Below, in pieces: positions 53,301 through 63,819 of a stretch of 64,000 bases of DNA. This stretch comes from Gautieria morchelliformis. Lineage: Eukaryota > Basidiomycota > Agaricomycetes > Gomphales > Gomphaceae. Every line of letters starts with the position of its first letter. The stretch's first letter is position 1. The DNA lies in contig WHVA01000556.1 of NCBI GenBank assembly GCA_015179125.1, positions 1 through 64,000 of the forward strand. Direction: 5' to 3'. The notes under the pieces were generated by a model. That model ran no database searches, had not been told where the DNA came from, and saw only the letters and a list, made by a program, of their open reading frames with translations. Made by a program: the position numbers and the translations under genes.

Positions 53301-54348
53301 CATGTAGCTCGATCGTGTTCGTCTTGGCGCCGATCTTGAATTCCATGTATATAGTGCCTCGGCCTTGTGTATGTAGTACCGCATCAGGTGAAATTCCTTC
53401 AATTTCCGATGGATCCTCGGCATAGCTAGCGAAATCATTTCGGCTTCTAGCTATGTGTGTTGTTGCCGCTGAATCGGCTAACCAGTCGGATGCAGATATA
53501 GCACTGTATGCTACCTCCTTAGATACAAATGCGAAGTCCTTTTCTTCTGCTTGTTTGACTGTTTCTTTGTTCCCTGATTTGAACCATTTCGGTGCTTGGC
53601 CCTCCTTGCCGCCACCTTTCGCCCAACAGTCCTTCACGTAATGACCCTTCTTGCCGCAATTTCGGCACTTTCCCTTTGTTGCTCCTGAGTCATCTTTCCT
53701 GGTCCTGTGACGTTGTTGCGCCTTAAGCGCCATCTGCCGTGCCGATCCAGCTTTCCGTGCTCGATCCTCATCGAGGACCCGAGCTATTAATATATCAGCT
53801 GTTGTCCCGGCTCCACTGGCGTTTACTGCCATAATAAACGCCGACCAAGAATCTGGTAATGACGTCAGCAACGTGTTCGAGAACTCGGTGTCACTGATGT
53901 AATGCCCCCGCGCATTCAATTCCTGTTGAATGCCGCGGAGCTTGCGTACGTGCTCCTCCATGTTCGCGCCGTCCTCGGCAAGCGTCCGGAAGAAATCTCT
54001 TCGGAGATTTACAATCCCCACTGCTCCCTTAGATTCGAATATTGCTTGTAGACTAGTCCATACAGCAAATGCAGACATCGTCTGATTGATGTAAACTAGT
54101 TGTTCATCGGCAACTCTGAGGCAAATCTCTTTTCTAGCTTTCTTGTCCTTCCTTCTCCAATCGTCGATCTCCTGCTGCTCGGTCGCAGTGACGTTGTCGG
54201 CATCTGCCGGTCTCAGTTCCGTCTCCCTGCCGATAGCCACGTCCCACAGATCTAAGTCATCGAGTATCCACTCGAGCCGCCGGCGCCACGCCGCGTAATT
54301 ATCCCCGTTCAAGGGGTCGATCTTGTACGTGTTGTTGCTACTCGACAT
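50326..54348 (-). CDS. gag-pol: Copia Gag-Pol polyprotein, intact
   Basis: One open frame of 1340 aa from the Met at 54348 (MSSSNNTYKIDPLNGDNYA). Gag ends with a zinc knuckle CRNCGKKGHYVKDC. The protease site is DSAATTHI, an unusual form of DSGA. Integrase has the HHCC finger (HRILGHVN, CKACIQGKQH) and D-D-E residues in SDVWGPAQ, RSDNGGEYVN and NGIAERLNRTLLEHA. Reverse transcriptase has VYVDDFGLFADS. RNase H has FVDSDYANRND and STTEAEYMAL. The last ~17 codons (SVSNRDDDTAEAEPART) and the stop lie inside the 3' LTR. Copia order (integrase before RT) is clear. It should be translated as one protein and cut by its own protease. Confidence 0.95.
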   Translation of the reverse strand: MSSSNNTYKIDPLNGDNYAAWRRRLEWILDDLDLWDVAIGRETELRPADADNVTATEQQEIDDWRRKDKKARKEICLRVADEQLVYINQTMSAFAVWTSLQAIFESKGAVGIVNLRRDFFRTLAEDGANMEEHVRKLRGIQQELNARGHYISDTEFSNTLLTSLPDSWSAFIMAVNASGAGTTADILIARVLDEDRARKAGSARQMALKAQQRHRTRKDDSGATKGKCRNCGKKGHYVKDCWAKGGGKEGQAPKWFKSGNKETVKQAEEKDFAFVSKEVAYSAISASDWLADSAATTHIARSRNDFASYAEDPSEIEGISPDAVLHTQGRGTIYMEFKIGAKTNTIELHDVKHAPDAPNNLISVGRLTDKGNTATFSGTGVEFKSRAGVTFAQGQKRGRLFCMKARVTRSVEARDFAAAAKGRSWDKWHRILGHVNINSIKLLKSNDLVTGLEIDESNEPSQCKACIQGKQHVEPFPKRAEDTVEQVGDLTVSDVWGPAQTEGPSREKYFYSFTDIKSRYTVIYFGSTKDEALRHFETYKAFLETQTGQKLKRFRSDNGGEYVNKNFKEFCAKYGIIMETTAPYSPAQNGIAERLNRTLLEHARAMIFAKNLPKILWPEAVAYACYIKNRSPTRALGDDATPFQALFGKKLNIARLEEFGTNCWVMVPDQRRAKLDPKAEEHIFVGVAEHAKAWRYYNKASKHVQISRNITFDENDNRLYPIPDNDDDDTAPLEGEHSPREHVPDPITSTPQTSSPQTTPVPDPPEQAPAPEIRRSARITQRPDYRKLNNSGRTEQVYITREIVTEPENYRAAVSRDDAPIWEKAMEIEMDQHKTLGTWELTELPPGRIAIGCRWVYAVKTQPDGQFDKAKARVVAQGFTQRPGMDYYEITSPVVKFDSLRVLLAIANTLDWEIEMMDVKGAYLNSTIDEEIYMRQPDGFDDGSGRVLRIYRALYGLKQSGRAWHQRLRKLLLDLGFHQSTADECVYIRQDKDSIEVISVYVDDFGLFADSKGGMIKLKGELHGKFPLTDLGEMKKILGIRVERNRDEGTLIMSQGHYIDIILDRFNMTTAHSVSTPLHKMIKLTTPMDSTGPTAEVPYAKAIGSLMYAALSTRPDLAFTVQHLSQFTTTYGTEHWTAIKHALRYLKGSRDDGIIFRRDAGLDLEIFVDSDYANRNDALSISGYVAILGGGTIAWSSKKQRTIALSTTEAEYMALTEGAKQLIWLRRFIEELGIDQTQPTSLRSDNLGAITLSHDATYHARTKHINVAYHFIREKVVSHEASLTYVPTKENVADIFTKGLDMHQHRYLLGKLGFYRRDFSLRGSVSNRDDDTAEAEPART

Positions 54349-54427
54349 CGTCGATCGGTATTGAGTTATTGGAGTATAGAGCGTAGTTAGATTTGTAGTA
54401 GTTTAGTTATGCGCGGGGCCCATAACC

Positions 54428-54648
54428 TGTGGAACGAAGGAGATATAATGATCTGATATTCTATGATCTGTACAAGATCATCTGCCCTTATATACTAATT
54501 ATGATGTTCCTATATTACCAATCTCTTCGAGCTGCTGTGCCGATGCGATGCCGGTGTACCAGTAACCCGGGGTCGAGAGCGATCTCGAACCTTCGGCTAA
54601 GTGCGTGCCGGCTCTGCCTCGGCGGTGTCATCGTCCCGATTACTAACA
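54428..54648 (-). repeat. 5' LTR of the Copia element
   Basis: 221 bp. Apparent single difference from the 3' LTR (C instead of T at about 54485). The primer-binding site lies directly beside it at 54415-54427. Confidence 0.93.
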
Positions 54649-54735
54649 TGTAAACCTCGTGTTGTTTCAGGGTTTGACAGAAGAAGTCACCCATTGGCTG
54701 AAATTCTGGCCGTTTGATTGATCTGTGCCGGCACT
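54649..54735 (+). repeat. Direct-repeat unit right of the Copia insertion
   Basis: Second copy of the unit at 50036-50120. It carries about 9 extra bases (CACCCATTG region near 54690) and a few substitutions. Confidence 0.8.
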
Positions 54736-55537
54736 TGTAGGACGAAGTATTAGAGGTGTAGTATATCAGAGTAGATTTCATGTCCAGCAGCGACCTTCAG
54801 TCACTGCCTTATATACATGAAAGCCTTGTGCTAATTATACCCTATCTTATTGTCTCCTTTGTTCTTTGTCTTTTCCCTATCCCTTGTCTTCCTCTCCTTT
54901 GTCTATACGAGTGCGATGCGTCACCGAAGTGCCGCCCGGGCCCGGGATCTCCAGATCTCAACCCCAGTGAGACATGCCACGGGTCCAGGGAGGTACGTGG
55001 CACCGGGTGGGAGCAGTAGATGTGGTGATGTATCGGTCAGGATTGGTATATATTGGTCCCCAGATAATGCGCGGGACGTTCTATTTTTATAGAGCTCAAT
55101 TTTCTAGAATCACTTTGAGATATGGAATCTAAACTGACCAGATATGACCAGACATCAGGAAAAAAAGCAATGTATAGATAGGATTTCATAGGCAAAATAG
55201 TGCACATAGAGTGAATGGCTACCCCTGTATATGAACCGCCTCATAGCCTCCCTGTACCTGTTCATATCCCCCCATAGTGCCCCATAGTGCTAGGTACTCT
55301 GCCCTACATGCGCTGGAGAGCTATCGGGTGAGGAATTCATAGCGCACAATAGCAATACAGGCACTATATACACAGAGGGGTGTCAGGTAGCCTGCGCTGT
55401 TTTCGAAACCCTGCTTCGCAGTGAATTGACATAGCAGACACAGCACAGAATATGATTTGGATATCATTTGCATGTAATATATAGGGGATCAGTCGTACAT
55501 GTAAGAGTATCTGCTTCTCTCTTTGGGCACTGCCGCC
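54736..55537. other. Non-coding; possible diverged LTR relative
   Basis: From TGTAGGACGAAG at 54736 the order of short blocks (CCTTATATAC, CTAATTAT, GCGATGCG, GATCTC..AACC) loosely follows that of the 221-bp Copia LTR, suggesting a distant relative, but no end or target duplication could be fixed. The rest holds no recognised gene. Confidence 0.35.
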
Positions 55538-55561
55538 TCAGTCTAACCCCCGGGGCAATAT

Positions 55562-56489
55562 TGTTAGAATAAATGGGATAGCTATATCACACATTATTCT
55601 AAGGTCTAAACAACGTCTAACTGAGCTTACTATCTGGGAGAAATTATCCACGCACCAGTAGCAGTGCCTGCCCTGGAAAGCAGGCACCTGGGCCCTGGTC
55701 AGAAGAAAATATTGCTATGGGACTAATAGTGCCATACAGGGACATCGGACATGATGGAAATTACAGTATACAGTCCTATCTATGGACATACTGGATAGCT
55801 ACCTCAGGAGAGAGGTACAGAGAGGGCAAATGCCTTGCCAAGGCTGCTGTAGGCACACAGCACAGGAGACACAAGATTCTTTTCTATTCTATTCCCCTGA
55901 CTAGACCCACTGATTACAAACTGTATTTCATGTTGAAAGGGGCTTTGTATGCTGCTCCAAGGTCCCAACTTAGATACTTGTCAGTAGGACAAGTATCCCC
56001 ATCATTGTTCCTGCCCCACAGCTGTATGCAGCCTGTGGAGCATTTCTTATGTCAAAGGACATTATCCTGACCCATTCACTCACTATCTTGAACACTGGTA
56101 GCCACTACTATTTTAGTATAAGTAACTACCATAAATGTACAAACAAAACATCCAGAATTTACTGTTTCACCCCCTGAAGTATCTGTTGACTTATATGATA
56201 GCTACAGAGCTTAATTCTTGATAGTTTTCTTTAATTCTTTGTTGAGAGTCTACTATAATTGGTTACACTATACTGTTCCAAAAGCGAACACTTTGGACCC
56301 TTTGTTCCTCTGTTATCACCTATTTCCTCCTCAACTCAGTCACATGACCTGCTCCAACTGGTGACATGCTCACTCCACAGGGCTTAGTCAGCTCACGCAT
56401 ACATTGTGCACAGGGGTACATGAAGGATACCCTACTCCCTGAGCATTCAGAATACATTTATTCTGATTTATCTGATATCAATTCTAAAA
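55562..56489 (+). repeat. Solo LTR (TGTTAGAAT family), copy 2
   Basis: A 928-bp solo LTR, TGTTAGAAT to ATTCTAAAA, flanked by the 5-bp duplication AATAT (55557-55561 and 56490-56494). Same family as 44414-45256, opposite orientation. It lies near the 3' end of the DUF6532 gene, which would gain a slightly different C-terminus ending inside the LTR. Confidence 0.92.
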
Positions 56490-57145
56490 AATATGCGCCA
56501 CTTATGCATGGGCCACCTCACGCTCCTCTTCCGAGTCCCTGCTGCCTTCCGCGCAGCCTCGTCAAAATCATCATTCATAAGCCCAGATAGCTGTCCCTCC
56601 TGAAGGATGCCAGCCCCAGAATGGGTGCTGAAGCAACTTGAACAACAGGGTCAATCAATATGTTATCTGGAGAGAACACTCACCGTGCCTTGTCATGTAA
56701 GCATTGCTGCATGCGCGTGAGCAGATGCTTGCCTTGCATGTGTCCCCTCCATCCCTTGAGGTTGGTGAGATGGGCCAGGTACTTGTTGCGGTATGATTTT
56801 TCAATGAAGTCCACGGCCTTCAACTGGCCGTCCTTCCACTTGTCGATGCAGTTTTCAATCTGTACGCTGAGTCAGCATGGCCGTTCGTATTCAGGTATAG
56901 GAATGGACTCACGGCCATGAACAGTAGGGCCATGGTTGGCAGAGGAATGGAGTTGAAGTAGAGGTGGAAAGCCACAACTTTGTCATGAGGGTTGGCAAAC
57001 CATTGGGTTTGCAGAATGTGGATGAGGCAGGGGGTCTCGAAAAGGCCTTTGTGGGCCTCATTATCCTGATAATGGGTTAGTGAGGATACTGGACTAACAT
57101 ATAAACATACCCAGTATACCAGGGTATGCTTGTTGGTGAGTGTCT

Positions 57146-57688
57146 TGTAGTAACTTGGTTTGGGCAAGTAGGAAGTTATATGCCAGATATGAATGATAGG
57201 ACTTGCAGGAGATTAATACACTATTTAATGTTCTCCTCAGTGATAGTCAACACTGAGTAATATAAAGGAAAGCTACCTATTTAATGTTCTACATGGTTTT
57301 TCAGTTAAATACTACAAAAGTACACTATTAAACTCACCTCCTCAGTGATAGTCAACACTGAGGAGGGGAGGTTGCGCATGGGCTTGTTTCACTTGCATAT
57401 ACAAAATTCTGGCACTTAAGCGCCCATAAGGCACTGGTGTGCTGTGCTAAGCGCCCAAGAACGTAACATGTTAGTGAACAGCCGCAGCTCAAAAAGGAAA
57501 CTTGTCCACAACCACCCACAAAGGGTCGGTTGGACAGAACATGAAAAGGAGTAGTAATACAGCCTTGAAAAAATCAAAGAAAATTGTGAAAGGCATAGAA
57601 TGAATGTCAGCATAGTTTCAGGTCAAAATCGAAAGAAAGAACAACAGAAATGTTAGGTTTGAAGTCTCGTGCACATATGCACCCAACA
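57146..57688 (-). repeat. Solo LTR of a related Copia family in the DUF6532 gene
   Basis: A 543-bp solo LTR, minus strand, starting TGTTGGGTGCATATG at 57688 and ending at TGTAGTAAC (57146), flanked by the duplication TGTCT (57141-57145 and 57689-57693). Its ends and general layout (cagtgatagtcaacactgagg hairpins, AAGCGCCCA block) resemble the 498-bp Copia LTR but the interior is diverged, so it is a sister family. Confidence 0.9.
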
Positions 57689-58279
57689 TGTCTGGGCTAG
57701 GGTGGCCATCTGGCTCCGGTGTGCACTATCTGGGCTAGAGCTGAAGCCGTAGTGCAAGGTGGCGACAGGACATGCATTGCGCTTGACCTCACCACGGACC
57801 TGACTGCCACATTGCCTGATCTATAGGCGCGAGGGTAACCGGGAGTGATAGCATGGTCAATTGTGTACTCACAAGGTTAAATGCTGCACTGTCTGCTCCA
57901 AGTTCTACCTGGTGCTCCTTGCACGCGAGGGACCAGGCCTCATGAAGGTACCCCGTCTTGGTCATGATCAAGTGGGAAAGGGTCCTCTGTGCACAGAATG
58001 ATGCAGTATAACCGGCATGCGAGGTTGATGGTTGTGTGGTACTCAGTGTCGAAATCTGTGAGTTTCACCTTAGAACAGTGTCCTGGAATGCTGGTTTGGC
58101 GGACGTCCGGAGGCAACTGGTTAGGGGGGGCTTCTGGCTCGGACGGTGGTATGTGCTGTTGTGTGTGCACCATGTGTGAACCTGGTGCATTCCTGTCACT
58201 TGCCTGCTTTTCGCCCATTGTGATCCCGCAGGTCCCTGTGGATAGTAGTGAGCAGTTGTCAGGATTGGTTTTTAGGCGT

Positions 58280-59069
58280 TAATATCGTGAACACAGCGAA
58301 TGCCCGAATAACTTGTGCGAATAAGTATGCCGTTCAGCGAATAGGTGAACCAACAAATGTTCACAAGATAAGAGGGCTGCCCGAATGGAGCTTGCCTTAT
58401 CTACAGTCGTAGCAAAATAGCCCGTGGCACTTGATGATGTAACGTGCAAGGTGTTACGGAAGGGTTGTCTAAGTAGCGACAATCCCTTCACCGACAGCAT
58501 AGAAAATAGTTCGAAGGCTAAGGTAACGAAGGTGAAGTATGGGAACTCACCAGTGACGCCTAAGTCCTCTTCTGGTCGAAGATAGAAATCTCCAGGAGAA
58601 GGCTCAAGATGATGATCACAGCGAGGTCAAGTTTGCACAAGATGGACGACGTATGATAATTGAACTGAGGAATATACATGTATGTAAACTACTTGTATCG
58701 AATGCTTGTAAGGTATCAGCGAATAGGAAAGAGGCCGTCGTGAGTCAGGGTTGGATAGGGGTGCGCAGCCATGATACAAAATAGATGAAATAAACATACA
58801 ATAGAGTGAGGGAGGAGTGCGAACATGAAACGATGGAGAGTAAAGGTGGCGAAGGCACTTATGGACAAAACCATGTCTTGGGACCCGCATACATGCTACC
58901 CTGCATGGGCTCTTCGTTTTCTGGGTTGATCCCGCACGGCCTATGGAAGAGACGTCCTGTGATCACACCTTGGCCATACGAACACCCAATGGGGTTGGAT
59001 TAAGATGATGGGGTTAATGATGAACCATCATGCCAGGTGAATGGTATCGATCATATTCGATGGCGTGCC
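58280..59069 (+). repeat. LTR-like dispersed repeat, copy 2 (truncated by Copia)
   Basis: Lines up with 13-800 at the window start in the same orientation. It is cut at 59069, where the Copia 5' LTR begins. The preceding text (CGATGGCGTG) corresponds to TGATGGCGTG near 790 in copy 1. It begins about 60 bp upstream of the DUF6532 start codon. Confidence 0.75.
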
Positions 59070-59567
59070 TGTTGGGTGCATTTATGCTCCTGCACCAAAA
59101 TCAAGCATAATATATTCAATTTATTGTATGGTGTTCCAATCTCTTCTCACATTGTTCTTGTACCATGCATCCATTTCTCTGATTATTTTCGAAATTTTCC
59201 AGTCACTCCCTACCTCTCCATTTCATTTTGTTATTTCTATTTTCACAAGCGGCTGCACCCAGCGGAGTCTGAAATGACTTCGACGCGCGAGCTTTTGGGC
59301 GCTAAAGGGCCGGGTAGTAGTACATGCACAGTGAGACAGATTTCGCCCTCTCTCAGTGACAACTAAATTCACTGAGAGAGGCAAGTAAATTAGTCTAGTG
59401 TTCTTTTGATTTATTGACCTAGAAATCCTCTGTAGTGAATTAATTTCTAGGTAGTGTATAATATATTTACAGTGACAACTAAATTCACTGAGAGAGTGAA
59501 TTAATTTCTAGTCTATTCTTTTGAGCAACAGGTCCATACCTACTGCCTATAATTCCTGTCTACTACA
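59070..59567 (+). repeat. 5' LTR of the second Copia element
   Basis: 498 bp, TGTTGGGTGCATTTATGCTC to CTACTACA. Contains an inverted pair CTCTCTCAGTGA and TCACTGAGAGAG around 59352-59385, which could fold near the end of the transcript. The solo LTR at 47656-48152 is the same family. Confidence 0.93.
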
Positions 59568-59580
59568 GGGTTATGGGCCC
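59568..59580 (+). promoter_or_regulatory. Initiator tRNA-Met primer-binding site overlapping the gag ATG
   Basis: GGGTTATGGGCCC immediately follows the 5' LTR and is complementary to the anticodon stem-loop (CCCATAACCC type) of initiator tRNA-Met. The ATG at 59573 within it is the first codon of the long Gag-Pol frame. Confidence 0.75.
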
Positions 59581-62500
59581 TGGAGACACTTCTGAGAAGC
59601 TATTGGGTGTTGAGAAGCTTGCTACTGATGGAAGTAATTGGCCATTGTGGCGAGCCACTCTCATCAGCTATTTCGAGTCCAAAAATCTACTCAAGCATGT
59701 AGAAGGGAGAGTCACTCGACCTCATGATCCTCCAGTTATGCCCCCAGGCCATATTCATACAGAAGCTGAGGAAACTCAGATGGATAAGGCTGAGGAGAAG
59801 CTGGAGAGATATCTTGCTAGAGAAGGACAAGCCAAGACCCAAATTATCGTCTCAGTGTCAGAGTCATTAGCTCTGATGCTACAGAAGCAAAAGACAGCAA
59901 AAGAGACTTGGGATGCATTGGTCAATGAAATGACCAAAAAGCCCAAGATGGTCCTCACCAGCCTGCAGAGACAACTCTGCAGTATGAGATGTCCTGAGGA
60001 TGGAGACTTGAGAGATCATTTGGATAAGGCCCAAGACCTATATGCTCGTCTTAATGAGATGGGAGCCAGAGTTTCTGAAGAAGAATTCATGGACATTATC
60101 CTTGCGTCACTTCCACCATCCTATGAGGCAGTCATGAACGCCCTTACCACTTCGCTTGAAGAATGCGGGAGGCCATTAGTCCCTGATGATATTATTAGGG
60201 TACTAATGGCCCAGTATGACAGGAAGAAAACACTCCCGCAAGAAGAGCAGGTGTTTATTGGTTCATCTACTAAGAAGGACCAGAAGGCGCAGAAGGCGCA
60301 TATATACACCAACTGCAAAAAGCCTGGACATTCCATCGAAAATTGCTGGGCTAAAGGAGGTGGTAAAGAAGGTCAAGGACCACGTCAGAAGAAAAAAGCC
60401 AAAGGCAAGAAGAAGAAGAAGGGTAAAGCAAAAGCGAACGTTGCCGAAGAAGAGTCCTCTTCTGAGGAAAGTGGTGATGGGCATCTTGCCTTCACCAATT
60501 TTGACGAGTGCTCTAATTTCAATTTGAGCACATCCTCAGGAGTTATAGTTATACTCGACACCGGAACGACATCGCATATGACTCCTCACAAAAATTTATT
60601 GAGGAACTACTGTCAATTCTCACAGCCGAGGACTATCCAAGCAGCCAACAAAGGCACTTTTGATGCCTTTGGTTCAGGACTGCTTGTATTATCCAACAAG
60701 GTTGGAGATAAAACAGTAGAAGTCACTTTGCAAGATACATACTATGCACCAAAAATTGCTGCTACCCTCGTCTCGATCGGTCGGTGCGATGATGCTGGCT
60801 ACGATATTCGACTTGGTGGCCAGAAATGCACAATATCTAACACTACTGGAAAGGTATTGATGCAAGCACCGAAGGTCAATGGCTTATATCGACTAGACCT
60901 CCAGTCACCAAGTGCTCAAGCCCATATGCGTTTGTCTGCCATGGAAATTCATCAAAAAATGGGGCACATCTCACAGAAGTCCCTACAACATCTATTAAAT
61001 CATGGCATGATATTGGGCATTGAACTGAGCTCCACAGGCGATAGAATTGTCTGTGATGCGTGTATTCAAGCCAAGATTGCACGCAAACCTCTTCCTCGAG
61101 AACCCAGAGACCGAACATCAAAATTCGGTGACAGAATTTATTCTGATGTCTGGGGACCTGCAAGACACCTCACTATCGATAAAAAGTCATATTATGTCTC
61201 CTTTATCGATGACTACTCAAGAGAATCGGTGATCTATCTCATGGTGAACAAATCAGAAGCATTCTCAAAGTACAAGCTCTATGAGGCTTTAATGCTTCGA
61301 CAGAGAAATGTGCACATCAAGGCACTTGTTTCTGATCGAGGGGGCGAGTATACGAGCTCTGAATTCGAACAGCATCTAGCCAAACAAGGCATGAAGCATC
61401 AGTTGACGGTACACGACACACCAGAGTCTAATGGTGTTGCTGAACGTCTGAACTGAACTCTCACTGAGAGAACTCGTGCCATGCTGCTGGAATCAGGCCT
61501 TCCTAAGATATTATGGGGCTATGCGATACAGCATGCCAATTATCTTAGGAACAGGACACATACAAGAGCTCTACCGGATAAAACGCCCTACCCATGAGAA
61601 ACCGAATCTCAAAGACATTCACGCGTGGGGAACTGAAATCTACGTTAAAGTCACTCAGGGAGATAAATTGGCAGCTCGTGCCAAGAGAGCTCGGTGGATA
61701 GGAATTTCTGCGCAGAGTCATGGTCATTATGTTTATTGGCCTGACTTGCACAAAGTTTCTGTCGAGCGGAACGTTGTGTTTGATTCAGAGATGAAGAAGG
61801 GAAAGGTCCCAATCATTTCTATTGAGGAATCTAAGCTACCTACGTCTAGAGAGGAGAAGAAGGCCATTCCGGTATCAGTGCCTGTGCCCGGTCGCTTAGT
61901 CAGTGAAGAGGCAAAGATCGAAGAAATTGATGAAAGCGCACCAGAGGAATATCTTGAAGAGCTGCAACCTATTCAGGGAGTTGATGACAGACCTAGAGAA
62001 GCTGAACCGATAAGGAGAAGCGAAAGGATCCGTCAACAACAATTGCAGCCGGCCCCAACAGGTCCCGTAACAAGATCTCAAACTCAGAGACAGGCTGGCG
62101 CACATATGACTACGCTAGCTTACGAGGACGTTGAGGACCATAAAGAAGATTTATTCAACCAAGAATTATCCTCCAAGATTGATGGCATCAGTAGCCATGA
62201 GTTTGCCATCAGTGCGTTTCCAACCGACAGTCAAAACAATAAAAAGGCACCAGATTTGAGTCAAATTGAACCTAGCAATGCAGACGAAGCTCTGAATAAT
62301 CCTATGTGGAAGAAATCAATGGACAAAGAGTACGAGGCCCTAATCGACAAGGGAGTGTGGGAACGAGCTAAACCACCTCCTGGAGCCAATATTGTCGGTA
62401 ATAAATGGGTCTACCTTTGGAAGCGTAATCCAGAAGGGAAACCAATAATGCCTAAATTGAGAATGGTCGCCCAAGGCTTCACACAGAAGTTTGGAGTCGA

Positions 62501-63806
62501 CTATGATGAGACATACTCACCTGTTGCTCGGTTATCCTCCCTACGGATCATATGCGCCATTGCTGCTAGGAACAACTGGCCTATTCATCAAATGGACGTG
62601 GACTATGCATACCTCAATGCTGCACTGCCTGAACCTATTTACATGAAGCAGCCGTATGGATATGAGTCTGGAGATAAAGACGAAGTGCTACTTTTGAAGA
62701 AAGCACTCTATGGCCTCAAACAATCTGGAGGGGATTTGTACAAACATCTAAGTGGTGAATTCCACAAGTTAGGATTCACTACGTCAGCCACAGATGGGGC
62801 TGTATTTTATAGACGTGGCGGAAAGGGGCATGTGATCATTGCAACAGCTGTGGACGACCTCACTATCACAGCTGAAAATCAGTCAGTCCTGGATGAAGTC
62901 AAACGAGATCTTGCTCAGGTCTTCAGTATGAAAGATCTAGGCGAGATTCATTGGCTATTGAACCTCAAAATTGAAAGGGACTGGCAGAAGAAAACCATTG
63001 CAATTTCACAACCCGCATACATCGAGAAGATCATCAACAAATTCAATTTCGAAGATGCGAAGACTTATGCTACGCCTCTTGATCCGGCCGTCAAATTATC
63101 TAAAGACCAATGTCCTTCTACAGAGAGAGGCAAGAAAGCCATGTCGAAGATTCCATACAGGCAAGCGATAGGATCACTGATGTGGGCAGCTGTAGCCACT
63201 CGACCTGACATTGCATTTGTGGTGTCATTGCTCTCGCAATTCCTCGAAAATCCAGGTGGCACACATTGGAATGCAGTTAAACATGTCTTCAAATATTTGA
63301 AAGGCACGAAGCATTACAAACTGACACTTGGAAGAAATCGAGACGGCTTGATGGGGTATTCAGATGCAGATTGGGGTTCACAGAGTCATAGGCGTTCATA
63401 TTCAGCATACTTATTTCAGATTGATGGGGGCACTGTTTCATGGAGTTGCCAGAAACAGTCGATAGTAGCCCTCTCATCAACTGAAGCCGAATTCGTCGCC
63501 CTGACCCATGCGGGCAAAGAGGCTCTCTGGATGCGCCACTTTATTTCTGAAATATTCCAACCACTGAACAGACCCATCCAAGTTTATTCAGACAATCAAT
63601 CAGCCATTACAATCACATATGGCACTCAACAACACACGAGAACCAAGCATTTCGACATCCGATTATATTTCCTTCGAGATATAATCAAAAATCAAGAAGC
63701 CAAGCTCGTTTATTTGCCAACCGAACAAATGTTGGCAGATATTCTCACTAAAGGACTTCCTAGTCCTAGAGTGAAGATGCTCAATGAGAGAATCGGAATA
63801 TATTAA
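59573..63806 (+). pseudogene. gag-pol: Copia Gag-Pol, one stop codon and one frameshift
   Basis: Begins MGPGDTSEKLLGVEKLA at 59573. The Gag zinc knuckle reads YTNCKKPGHSIENC, with the first Cys replaced by Tyr. Protease has LDTGTTSHMT. Integrase has the finger (HQKMGHIS, CDACIQAK) and SDVWGPARH, VSDRGGEYTS, SNGVAERLN, after which a TGA at 61454-61456 stops the frame where Arg is expected. A shift near 61590-61600 follows. The second part (from about 61600) holds the Pro/Glu-rich linker, reverse transcriptase (MVAQGFTQKFGVDYDETYSPV, ATAVDDLTIT) and RNase H (YSDADWGSQSHR, SSTEAEFVAL), ending at 63806. Restoring either lesion alone would not be enough; the copy cannot move on its own. Confidence 0.93.
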
Positions 63807-63819
63807 GCTTGAGGGGGTG

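Larger units (their letters stand above)
50157..54648 (-). mobile_element. Complete young Ty1/Copia element, 4.49 kb
   Basis: LTRs of 221 bp at 50157-50377 (3') and 54428-54648 (5') differ, by eye, at one position. The target-site duplication TGTAA is present at 50152-50156 and 54649-54653. On the minus strand the 5' LTR is followed by GGTTATGGGCCCC (54415-54427), complementary to the anticodon stem-loop of fungal initiator tRNA-Met, the half-tRNA primer type used by copia. A purine tract (GCTGAGGGGGAG) precedes the 3' LTR. The single ORF is intact, so this copy may be or recently have been active. Confidence 0.95.
55538..58218 (-). pseudogene. DUF6532-type gene disrupted by two solo LTRs
   Basis: Read on the minus strand from MGEKQASDRNAPGSH at 58218 to a stop at 55538. 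DUF6532-like text appears in order: CRLYCIILCTEDPFP, YLHEAWSLACKEHQVELG, GSQVRGEVKR, LHYGF, QTQWFANPHDKVVAF, FNSIPLPTMALLFMAV, DGQLKAVDFIEKSYRNKYL. This family of unknown function is widespread in mushroom-forming fungi. Introns of about 45-55 nt are visible (for example 57872-57821). A solo LTR at 57146-57688 splits the frame, and text on both sides joins in frame across one copy of its duplication. Another at 55562-56489 sits about 20 bases before the stop. A one-base shift near 57965 also breaks the N-terminal part. It is not expected to make the full protein. Confidence 0.8.

Noticed and set aside
54736..55537. A full solo LTR right of the Copia element
   Set aside because: Only loose similarity to the 221-bp LTR; no right end or duplication of the flanking GCACT was found at a CA end.
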